Below are positions 1 to 7,953 of a stretch of DNA of 37,989 nt, one piece after another. The stretch comes from Candidatus Eiseniibacteriota bacterium. GTDB lineage: Bacteria > Arandabacterota > Arandabacteria > JAGLYR01. Position 1 is the first letter of the stretch; every line of letters starts with the position of its first letter. Both the position numbers and the translations under genes were made by a program. Below the pieces are notes generated by a model. The model was not told the DNA's origin and searched no databases. It saw nothing but the letters and a program-made list of their open reading frames with translations. The DNA lies in assembly GCA_023132135.1 (NCBI GenBank), contig JAGLYR010000138.1:1-37989 (forward strand), written 5' to 3'.

Positions 1-371
1 TGAGAACTCGTGAGGATCCAGAACCCCGCCGCAGCCAGAATCCTTACCCTTCGACCCTCCCCAGCAGCAAGTGCGCACGCCGGGCTCGGCCCGGCAATCC
101 GTCTTGCTGCAGAGGGGAGAAAGGTGAAAGGTGAAAAGCCAAGTCTGACACCCAACAAGCCACCTTCACTCCGGTCACCTCTCTCCTCTCTCCTCTCGCC
201 TCCCTGCACTCCCGCAATCGTCAGAGCCAAGAGCCTGATATCCGCACTGGCTTCCGGCCGCTGGTGAGAAATGCAGGCTAGCTGAAATCCCAACCTGTAT
301 AATTGCAATCAGTTGAAGCACATCCGGCACGCAGGCGCGGAAAAAGTCTTCTTTTCCCTTGACGGAGAGGA

Positions 372-411
372 CCATATACTGGTATCTTGGTACTTGAATA
401 CCGGAATATGG
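372..411. promoter_or_regulatory. Imperfect dyad CCATATACTGGTAT-N12-ATACCGGAATATGG, candidate operator upstream of the Rrf2 gene
   Basis: The 14-nt arms are reverse complements at 12/14 positions; the dyad ends 10 bp before the ATG at 422. Confidence 0.5.
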
Positions 412-421
412 AGAATGCAGC

Positions 422-832
422 ATGGCAACTGTACTCAAAATCTCCGAAGCAGCCTCGCTGGCCCTGCACTCTATGCTGCTGCTGGCGGCCAACGGGAGCC
501 TGTCTCTCTCGGTCCGGAAGATTGCGGGAACACTTCACGTGTCGGAAGCTCACCTGTCCAAGGTCCTTCAACGGCTTGCCAAGCAGGACCTGGTGCAATC
601 GACCCGCGGACCGCGGGGAGGATTCGTCCTGCGAAAACGCGGGAGTGAGATCAGGCTGCTCGAAATCTACGAGGCCATCGAGGGCGAAATCACCACGGAG
701 GAGTGTGTTCTGGGGAAAAGAATATGCAACGGTAGCGGGTGCATCTTCGGAGGTTTCCTGGAGACGGTGAGTGAACAGATGAGGGATTACCTGGGGAGGA
801 CGCGGCTGTCGGACATGACACACTTGATCTAG
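422..832 (+). CDS. Rrf2/NsrR/IscR-family transcriptional regulator
   Basis: Winged-helix Rrf2 pattern (LALHSMLLLA..SVRKIAGTLHVSEAHLSKVLQRLAKQDLVQSTRGPRGGFVL) and a C-x6-C-x4-C set (CVLGKRICNGSGC) like Rrf2 Fe-S ligands. Confidence 0.92.
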   Translation: MATVLKISEAASLALHSMLLLAANGSLSLSVRKIAGTLHVSEAHLSKVLQRLAKQDLVQSTRGPRGGFVLRKRGSEIRLLEIYEAIEGEITTEECVLGKRICNGSGCIFGGFLETVSEQMRDYLGRTRLSDMTHLI

Positions 833-845
833 GGAGAAGCAGATC

Positions 846-1667
846 ATGCTCAGGAAGATCATCAGGATCGACGAAGAAAAGTGCACCGGTTGCGGGGACT
901 GCATTCCCAATTGTCCGGAAGGCGCGCTTCAGGTCATTGACGGCAAGGCAAGACTGGTGAGCGATCTGTTCTGCGACGGGCTCGGGGCCTGCATCGGCCA
1001 CTGCCCGGAAGACGCCATCACTATTGAGGAGCGCGAGGCAGAGGAATATGATGAAGACCGCGTCATGGAGAACATCGTCAAGGCCGGCGCCAATACCATC
1101 AAGGCCCATCTCGACCATCTGAAGGAACACGGGGAAACAGACTTCCTCAACGAGGCCATTCGGTATCTCAAGGCCCACGGAATCGAGAGTCCCTACGAGG
1201 AAGTCGCGCCGGCGCGGCAACCCGACCCATCAATCGGGTGTTCCTCCTGTCCGGGTGCGGCGCCCCGGCGGCAATCCCGGCTCGGCCAATGGCCGGTCCA
1301 GATTATGCTGGTTCCTCCGGCGGCGGCCTATTTCAAGGATGCGGACCTGCTCCTTGCGGCCGACTGTGTTCCTTTCGCATACCCGGAGTTCCACGAGGAT
1401 TTCCTGTCCGGGAAGATCGTACTGGTCGGCTGCCCCAAGCTGGATGATGCGCAATTCTACGTCGAGAAGATCACGGAAATCCTGAAACAGAACGACTTCC
1501 GGTCGCTGACGGTCGTCCATATGGAAGTTCCCTGTTGCACGGGGACCGTGAGAATTGCACAGGCCGCCCTCGGCGCATCGGGCAAGGAGATTCCGGCGAA
1601 GGCCGTGCAAATTGGAATCAAGGGCGACATCCTGAGCGAGATGGATCTATCGGTGGCTGTCGGATAG
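846..1667 (+). CDS. 4Fe-4S dicluster ferredoxin-like protein
   Basis: CTGCGDCIPNCPEGA and CDGLGACIGHCPEDAI motifs; starts 14 bp after the Rrf2 stop. Confidence 0.9.
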   Translation: MLRKIIRIDEEKCTGCGDCIPNCPEGALQVIDGKARLVSDLFCDGLGACIGHCPEDAITIEEREAEEYDEDRVMENIVKAGANTIKAHLDHLKEHGETDFLNEAIRYLKAHGIESPYEEVAPARQPDPSIGCSSCPGAAPRRQSRLGQWPVQIMLVPPAAAYFKDADLLLAADCVPFAYPEFHEDFLSGKIVLVGCPKLDDAQFYVEKITEILKQNDFRSLTVVHMEVPCCTGTVRIAQAALGASGKEIPAKAVQIGIKGDILSEMDLSVAVG

Positions 1668-1704
1668 CCTGCGAGTGCGCGAGGTACGTTACCTGAGGTG
1701 ACTC

Positions 1705-1926
1705 ATGAAGTGTCCTGGCCGGAACGGGGCGTCGTGGAAGCCCGAAGATGTGTTCGAGCTGGAATGCCCCGGCTGTGGAATCCGGGTGGAATTCTTCAAG
1801 GACGACTTCTGGCGGGAATGTCCCGCTTGCGGGCGGCTGGTGAAGAACCCGGATCTCAATCGGGGTTGCGCCCAGTGGTGTCCGGCCGCCGAACAGTGTC
1901 TCATGAAACCGAGAGACGATGATTGA
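1705..1926 (+). CDS. Small cysteine-rich zinc-ribbon-like protein (73 aa)
   Basis: ECPGCG and ECPACG knuckles plus a C-terminal Cys triad (GCAQWCPAAEQC); in line with the operon. Confidence 0.7.
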   Translation: MKCPGRNGASWKPEDVFELECPGCGIRVEFFKDDFWRECPACGRLVKNPDLNRGCAQWCPAAEQCLMKPRDDD

Positions 1927-1959
1927 GGTTCGGGCGGAAAAAGAAACCAGGAGGGCAGA

Positions 1960-2316
1960 ATGAGCAACGACGCACCGAAGAACGAGCAATCCAAAGACCG
2001 CCTGCCGCCTGCCGAGGCTCTGCGCCTGGCGGACCTGGTGGATTACGCGGACGGAGCGGTGGTCAGCCGGACCCTGGCAAAGGCCCGGGGCGGAAGCATC
2101 ACATTGTTCGCCTTCGATGAGGGCCAGGGTCTGAGCGAGCACTCGGCACCCTTCGATGCGCTGGTGCAAGTTCTGGATGGGAAGGTGGAGATCACCATCG
2201 GTGGTGAGGCTGTCCCTGCGACCGCCGGAGAGACGGTTCTCATGCCGGCCGATGTGCCGCATGCGCTGAGGGCCGCCGGGAAATTCAAGATGTTGCTGGT
2301 GATGATACGGGATTGA
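1960..2316 (+). CDS. Cupin-domain protein
   Basis: Cupin-like GKVEITIGGEAVPATAGETVLMPADVPHALRA. Confidence 0.9.
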   Translation: MSNDAPKNEQSKDRLPPAEALRLADLVDYADGAVVSRTLAKARGGSITLFAFDEGQGLSEHSAPFDALVQVLDGKVEITIGGEAVPATAGETVLMPADVPHALRAAGKFKMLLVMIRD

Positions 2317-2408
2317 GGAGCGGCGGGGTAGCGGTCCCGATCCCGACAGCACTGCGGATTCATCAATCTGGAGTCATAGATCTCAAACGTAGCACGAAAG
2401 GAGTAGAC

Positions 2409-4058
2409 ATGTTCTGTTACCAGTGCGAACAGACCGCCGGCGGTACCGGGTGTACGAAGTTGGGGGTTTGCGGGAAGGATTCAGACACAGCGGATCTTCA
2501 GGATCTCCTGATACATGGCTGCAAGGGACTTGCCATGTATGCACACCGGGCAAGACAGCTGGGAGTCGTCGATGGTGAACTGGATGTCTTCATAGCCAAG
2601 GCCCTGTTCTCGACCATCACCAACGTGAATTTTGACCCCGAGCGGCTTCGCGAATTGCTGGTGAAGACAGCGGAATTGCGCGACCGCGCCCGGCAGCTCT
2701 ATGAGAAAGCGGCCGGCAAAGCGGGACACACGCTGGAGAAACTGGAGGGGCCGAGCCAGTGGGCGCCGGCACCGGATCTCGATGGACTCATTCGGCAGGG
2801 CCGGGAAGTGTCCATCGAGAAGCGGAAAGAAGCACTCGGCGAGGATGCGGCCGGGCTTCAGGAACTCCTGACCTACGGATTGAAGGGCACGGCGGCCTAC
2901 GCGGATCACGCGCAGATCCTCGGCCAGGAAGATGACGGCCTGTACGGCTTTTTCCACGAGGCCATGGACTTCCTCACCAGGACGGATGCTTCCATTGACG
3001 AGCTCCTCGGCATGTGCCTCAAGTGCGGGGAGTGGAATCTGAAGGCCATGGAACTTCTGGATACGGCGAACACCACCGCCTACGGTCATCCGGTTCCGAC
3101 CCAGGTTCGGGTGACGCCCGTCAAGGGCAAGGCCATTGTGGTCTCCGGGCATGACCTCAAGGACCTGGAGGAGATCCTGAAGCAGACCGAGGGCAAGGGC
3201 ATCAATGTCTACACACACGGCGAGATGCTTCCCAGTCATGGGTATCCGGAGCTCAACAAGTATAAACATCTGGTGGGAAACTACGGTGGGGCATGGCAGG
3301 ACCAGCGCAAGGAATTCGACAAGTTTCCCGGCACAATCCTCATGACCACCAACTGCATTCAGAAGCCCAAGGATTCCTACAAGGACCGGATTTTCACCAC
3401 GGGCCTGGTCGCCTGGCCGGGAGTGACACACATCTCCGATCACAACTTCCAGGTCGTGATCGACGCTGCTCTCAAGGCGGAGGGGTTTGCCGAGGATGGT
3501 CCCGACCAGAAGGTCACGGTGGGCTTCGGGCACAACGCCGTGCTCGGGGTTGCCGGGCAGGTGGTCGAGGCGGTCAAAGCGGGTAAGATCAAGCACTTCT
3601 TCCTGATCGGCGGGTGCGACGGGGCCAAGCCCGGGCGGAACTACTACACGGAACTGGCGCAGGCGGTGCCAAAGGACTGCGTGATTCTGACTCTCGCTTG
3701 CGGCAAGTACCGGTTCAACAAGCTTGACTTCGGAGACATCGGGGGCATCCCCAGGCTCCTCGATGTCGGGCAGTGCAACGATGCCTACTCGGCAGTCCGG
3801 ATTGCGTCGGCGCTGGCTGAGGCATTCGACACGGATGTCAACGGCCTTCCTCTCTCGATGTTCGTCTCGTGGTATGAGCAGAAAGCCGTTTGCATCCTTC
3901 TCTCGCTCCTGCATCTCGGGATCAAGAACATCCGGCTGGGGCCCACTCTTCCGGCCTTTGTTACACCGGCGGCCCTGGGCATACTCTCGGAGAAGTTCAA
4001 TCTCATGCCTAACGGAACCGTGGAGGAGGATCTGGCAGCCGTTCTCCAGCCCTGCTAG
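2409..4058 (+). CDS. hcp: Hydroxylamine reductase (hybrid cluster / prismane protein)
   Basis: N-terminal MFCYQCEQTAGGTGCTKLGVCGK, plus GGCDGAKPGRNYYTE and CGKYRFNK. Start moved from the ORF track's 2313 to the ATG at 2409. Confidence 0.96.
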   Translation: MFCYQCEQTAGGTGCTKLGVCGKDSDTADLQDLLIHGCKGLAMYAHRARQLGVVDGELDVFIAKALFSTITNVNFDPERLRELLVKTAELRDRARQLYEKAAGKAGHTLEKLEGPSQWAPAPDLDGLIRQGREVSIEKRKEALGEDAAGLQELLTYGLKGTAAYADHAQILGQEDDGLYGFFHEAMDFLTRTDASIDELLGMCLKCGEWNLKAMELLDTANTTAYGHPVPTQVRVTPVKGKAIVVSGHDLKDLEEILKQTEGKGINVYTHGEMLPSHGYPELNKYKHLVGNYGGAWQDQRKEFDKFPGTILMTTNCIQKPKDSYKDRIFTTGLVAWPGVTHISDHNFQVVIDAALKAEGFAEDGPDQKVTVGFGHNAVLGVAGQVVEAVKAGKIKHFFLIGGCDGAKPGRNYYTELAQAVPKDCVILTLACGKYRFNKLDFGDIGGIPRLLDVGQCNDAYSAVRIASALAEAFDTDVNGLPLSMFVSWYEQKAVCILLSLLHLGIKNIRLGPTLPAFVTPAALGILSEKFNLMPNGTVEEDLAAVLQPC

Positions 4059-4104
4059 CCTCCGCGTGCGGCCGTTCAGAAGGCTGATCGCAATTTGTGA
4101 TCCG

Positions 4105-4134
4105 GAAGGCCCGGCGCTTCTGCGCCGGGCCTTC
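4105..4134 (+). terminator. Hairpin downstream of hcp
   Basis: Perfect 13-bp stem GAAGGCCCGGCGC-TTCT-GCGCCGGGCCTTC, 47 bp after the stop; no strong U-tract. Confidence 0.75.
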
Positions 4135-4232
4135 TCCGTCTGATGGGATGGAGCCGGAGAATTAGCAATTGTCACAAAAGTATCAAACGCGTATTATGCT
4201 CCCAGCAGACTATGGAAAGGAGTTAGAGGGGG

Positions 4233-5108
4233 ATGGACAGTCAGCAACCAGTGCGTGTTCTGGTGGCCGGGGCAACCGGGACTCTTGGGAGAGCACTGAT
4301 TCCTGTTCTTAGCAACTGCGGGAGAGAAGTCGTAGCTCTTGTTCGGCCTGCCAGCCAAAGGCGCATAGAATCGCTATCAGGGGACATCAAGGATCTAGTG
4401 ACCGCGGAGGTGACAGAGCCGGACATTCCGGCCAGTGTGTTTGAGGGAGTGCATACAGTCATTTCGTCTATTGGTATCACACGTCAGCGAGATGGACTCA
4501 CCTATGACGAAGTCGATTTCGGCGGCAACCTGAATCTCCTCCGAGCAGCTGAGAGAAGCGGAGTCCGGCGCTTTCTCTATGTCTCGGTCGTAGGGGCGGA
4601 CAAGGACGTTAGCGTTCCGGGGTTTCGGGCGAAGCGTCGCTTCGAGGAGGCTTTGCGCGACTCCGCTCTCGAGTGGCAGATCGTTCGACCGAGCGGATTC
4701 TTCACCGATATAACGGACTTCTTGAAGATGGCCCGGAGGGGAACCGTTCATCTCTTCGGAAATGGTCGCAGCAGGATATCGCCCATACATCCGACGGACC
4801 TTGCTGAAGCTATAGTGGACCTGCTCGAGGTCAAACCCCGGACGATCGTCTCCATTGGTGGTCCGGCTGACTTCACATGGGACGAGATCGCGGAGCTCTG
4901 TTGCCGGGTCGCGCGGGTACGTTGTCGCATTCGCCACTGGCCGGAGTCGTTGTTGCGAGTTGCGCTGGCGATAACACGCGTGTTGTCGCGACCAACGTAC
5001 GGAACCCTCAGCTTTCTGGTGCACGTAATGACTAGTGACACCACGGCCCCACATTACGGCTCCCGTGGCCTGGAGGAGTTCCTTAAGGCTCAACAGGAGG
5101 CCGTCTAG
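4233..5108 (+). CDS. NAD(P)H-binding SDR/NmrA-like epimerase-family protein
   Basis: Rossmann motif VLVAGATGTLGRALIPVL; RFLYVSVVGAD; LEWQIVRPSGFFTDI. Confidence 0.88.
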   Translation: MDSQQPVRVLVAGATGTLGRALIPVLSNCGREVVALVRPASQRRIESLSGDIKDLVTAEVTEPDIPASVFEGVHTVISSIGITRQRDGLTYDEVDFGGNLNLLRAAERSGVRRFLYVSVVGADKDVSVPGFRAKRRFEEALRDSALEWQIVRPSGFFTDITDFLKMARRGTVHLFGNGRSRISPIHPTDLAEAIVDLLEVKPRTIVSIGGPADFTWDEIAELCCRVARVRCRIRHWPESLLRVALAITRVLSRPTYGTLSFLVHVMTSDTTAPHYGSRGLEEFLKAQQEAV

Positions 5109-5131
5109 TCCCCAAAGCTGCCCCGGCATTC

Positions 5132-6067
5132 CTACTGCGACCGGACTACTTGGGTCGTGTCCGGAAACGTCAACTGTCGGCGTCCTGTCCCGTCGGCGTT
5201 CATGATCCAAAGGCGGACACTCTTCCAACTTCCTTCCGGAACGTCATCGGCAAAGACAATCTGCTCTCCGCTGGGGGACCATGCCGGATCGGTTCCACTA
5301 CCAAGGCATCGCAGGCCGGTCCCATCGGCGTTCACGAGCCATGTGCGCCAGTCCCACAGATCCCAGTCGAACTGGGAAAAGACGATGCGGCCTCCATCGG
5401 GGTGCCAATGCGCATCCAGAAACTGCGGGTCGCCCGACCTGTACGACACCACCTGACGGCGGCCTGCGCCCGATGAGTCCATGATGCAGATGCCGTCCCA
5501 CAGACACAAGAGCTCGCTGCCATCGGGGGACCAGTCGGGCTCGTCACCAGGCCCGAACCATCTGCATTGCAGGGTCTCCAGGTCCGACACGCAGATATCC
5601 GGCGTCCCGTCTGCGCTCCTTACTCCCGCCACCTTCGATCCATCAGGCGACCAATCCACCGAGAAGACCCGCCCCCTCGGAAATAGAATCCACGTGCTAT
5701 CACTCGCTAGATCGTAAACCTTGGTTGACAGTCCATCCCAACCGTCCAAATACATGATCCTGTCGCCCTGAGGAGACCAGTCGGGCTCGTGTCCCCAATT
5801 CACTATCTTCTCGGATTCACTCCCGTCAGGACGGATGAGGAGAATCGTTTCAAAATGGTCCGTCTCATCGCCGCTGTGTACAAAAGCAATCCAATCCGAA
5901 GTGGGGGACCAAGCAGGCTGGATATCCACGGCCTCGTACTTGGGAAGCGGACCGGGGACCGGGCCAAGCTCCGTCCCCGTGCAGGAGAGACCGGCCACTG
6001 CCAGGAGGGCCCACAAGAGCGAAAGTCCCACCAGATTCCGGATCCGCATGCAGGAAAGGGCGTTCAT
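5132..6067 (-). CDS. PD40/TolB-like beta-propeller lipoprotein
   Basis: Repeated DWSPDGS/PAWSPSGEQIVF blades; signal peptide with lipobox LLAVAGLSC. Start placed at the internal Met at 6067. Confidence 0.85.
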   Translation of the reverse strand: MNALSCMRIRNLVGLSLLWALLAVAGLSCTGTELGPVPGPLPKYEAVDIQPAWSPTSDWIAFVHSGDETDHFETILLIRPDGSESEKIVNWGHEPDWSPQGDRIMYLDGWDGLSTKVYDLASDSTWILFPRGRVFSVDWSPDGSKVAGVRSADGTPDICVSDLETLQCRWFGPGDEPDWSPDGSELLCLWDGICIMDSSGAGRRQVVSYRSGDPQFLDAHWHPDGGRIVFSQFDWDLWDWRTWLVNADGTGLRCLGSGTDPAWSPSGEQIVFADDVPEGSWKSVRLWIMNADGTGRRQLTFPDTTQVVRSQ

Positions 6068-6089
6068 GAGCACATTCCCCGATGTCTCC

Positions 6090-6188
6090 TTACCGGACCA
6101 AAACGATCTTGCACATCTGACGGAAATCGGCCACCTCCATTGTACCAAAGTAGATTCCAGAAGCAACATCCTGACCGTTCGGGTCGTT
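6090..6188 (-). pseudogene. Orphan C-terminal FlgD/T9SS-like tail fragment
   Basis: In-frame NDPNGQDVASGIYFGTMEVADFRQMCKIVLVR followed by a stop; no upstream protein body (the ATPase coding sequence lies there instead). Confidence 0.6.
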
Positions 6189-6273
6189 TAACGTAGAGTG
6201 CGCGAAGAGGATGGTCTCAGGACCCGCAGTTTGCATGATCCTGAGTATCGCGTCCCGGGAATTCCCGTACAAT

Positions 6274-7677
6274 CTACACAAGATCCTCCAGCTCGATGAC
6301 ATGGTGGAAAAACCCACTCCGCTGCACGGCCTTGGTAGCGCCGGCGGCCGAGACAAGCACCGGCTCCACCGAGATCTCGGGTGGAACGCCAAGGCGCTGA
6401 ATCTTCTGCTCAACGTCGTGCACGACCTGCATTCCCACCGGAGACTTGCCGTACTTGAACTCGAGCAGCGTCCACACCCCGTCCCGCCGGACGATTAGCC
6501 AGTCAATCTGTACACCGCCGCGCTGACCGCGCTGTTGCTGAAAGAACGGCCCCATCTCGACAATGTCGGCGAGCCGGAGTCCCAGCCGGTCGAGCATAAC
6601 CTCCATTGCTTCCTCACACAGCCGTTCGAAGGCATATCCGTAGTACTGCTGGATGGTTGGGCCGGCGATTGCACGGTAAAGGTTCTCGCCCCTGCGATTC
6701 CTCTCGATGACAGCGCGGTTAGGCCGGATGTAGTGGAAGAAGAAGATCAGGAACGGGTCGGTGAGCTTGTAGGACCTGGTGCGGGAACGTCTTTTCCCAC
6801 CCAGCATCACCGGCTGGTACTCGCGCACAAACTGAGCGCGGATCAAGTTGGCGACCTGCGCGCCGAAGCCGCCGCCTTTTGGGACGCTGACCTGCCGGGC
6901 CAGCTCGCTCAGGCCCGCCGGTGCCCGAGCGAGCGCAGCCACGATCGTCTCGTAGACCTTGAGGCTCCGAAACTGCTCCTTGAACAGCGTTTCGTACTCT
7001 TCGGTGAAGAACCCGCCGGCCGAGAAGCAAAGGTGGTTGAGATTCTTTTCCAGCGACTGGCGCGGATCGATCTGCTCAAGGTACTTCGGCACGCCGCCGA
7101 GACACATGTAAAGCTGAGCTTTCTCGCGCACGCTGCGCCGGGGAATGAATAAGCCGCTCTCCCGCGGGGTGAGCGGTCCGAGGCACAGCTCGAGTGTCTT
7201 GCGATTGTGGAAGGCCTTGGAATGGACCACGTGCTGGGTCATGAAGCTCGCCACCGAGCCGCATAGGAAGAGGCAGAGGTTCGGGTTCCTGCTCCAGCGA
7301 TCCCAGTGGAGCTTCAGATCGGAGACGATCTGCGTCCGGCCGGCACCCATCCAGGGGAACTCGTCGAACACCAGCACCCAACGGCCGGACGGCAGTAATT
7401 CCCCGAGACCCTGAAACACTTCGCGCCAACTCCGCGCAGCGAGCCGAACCTTACCAGTCTGCCTGGAGAGATCGTCGAGGAACTGGCTTATTTGGACTCG
7501 GGTCCGCGCACCCTCGATGCCCTCGAAAAAGAGGGCTTGCTCCTGCTCCAGTGCTTTGGCAATCAGTGTCGATTTGCCGATTCGCCGCCGCCCATACAAG
7601 ATGACCAGCTGGGCCTTGGAGCGATCAGCAAGTCGATTGCGGATCAGGGACAGTTCATGCGCGCGACCGACAAACAT
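6274..7677 (-). CDS. AAA-type ATPase, archaeal ATPase/DUF234 family
   Basis: Walker A LYGRRRIGKSTL, Walker B VLVFDEFPWM, C-terminal nuclease-like DWLIVRRDGVWTLLEFKYGKSPV. Confidence 0.9.
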   Translation of the reverse strand: MFVGRAHELSLIRNRLADRSKAQLVILYGRRRIGKSTLIAKALEQEQALFFEGIEGARTRVQISQFLDDLSRQTGKVRLAARSWREVFQGLGELLPSGRWVLVFDEFPWMGAGRTQIVSDLKLHWDRWSRNPNLCLFLCGSVASFMTQHVVHSKAFHNRKTLELCLGPLTPRESGLFIPRRSVREKAQLYMCLGGVPKYLEQIDPRQSLEKNLNHLCFSAGGFFTEEYETLFKEQFRSLKVYETIVAALARAPAGLSELARQVSVPKGGGFGAQVANLIRAQFVREYQPVMLGGKRRSRTRSYKLTDPFLIFFFHYIRPNRAVIERNRRGENLYRAIAGPTIQQYYGYAFERLCEEAMEVMLDRLGLRLADIVEMGPFFQQQRGQRGGVQIDWLIVRRDGVWTLLEFKYGKSPVGMQVVHDVEQKIQRLGVPPEISVEPVLVSAAGATKAVQRSGFFHHVIELEDLV

Positions 7678-7695
7678 GGGACCAGTCTACTGGTT

Positions 7696-7768
7696 GTGCA
7701 AACAGAGTGTCAACCGTTTTCTTTGCACTTCTGTTGTGCAAACACAGTGGGGTTTACTCTGTTTGCAC
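7696..7768. promoter_or_regulatory. GTGCAAACASAGT repeat cluster upstream of the ATPase gene, candidate operator
   Basis: GTGCAAACAGAGT (7696-7708), GTGCAAACACAGT (7736-7748), and ACTCTGTTTGCAC (7756-7768), the last being the exact reverse complement of the first. Confidence 0.55.
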
Positions 7769-7772
7769 CTTG

Positions 7773-7950
7773 GGTATTTCGGGACTACTCAATTCTAGAA
7801 CGACTTATGGAAATTGGAAATACGATATTCGTGGTTCGCGACCATGGCTTGATCGGGCGTTTACCCAGGCGGATGAACCGGCGGGGCTCGGGGCCCGGAT
7901 CGAAGAGAATTCCCCCTGTCGATCAGACATGGATCGGTGGTGCCGATGAC
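7773..7950 (+). repeat. Copy A of a ~170-bp direct repeat; possible decayed UvrA-like C-terminal fragment
   Basis: About 85% identical by hand, gapless over ~168 bp, to 11374-11542; ends just before the glycosyltransferase stop. Confidence 0.85.
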
Positions 7951-7953
7951 CGC

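Noticed and set aside
112-210. Purine-rich GGGGAGAAAGGTGAAAGGTGAAAAG and pyrimidine-rich TCACCTCTCTCCTCTCTCCTCTCGCC tracts as a functional element
   Set aside because: Low-complexity intergenic sequence; no specific structure or conserved motif could be shown from this copy alone.
2481-4175. 564-aa minus-strand ORF antisense to hcp
   Set aside because: Shadow ORF in GC-rich coding DNA; its translation has no recognisable domain while the + strand is clearly Hcp.
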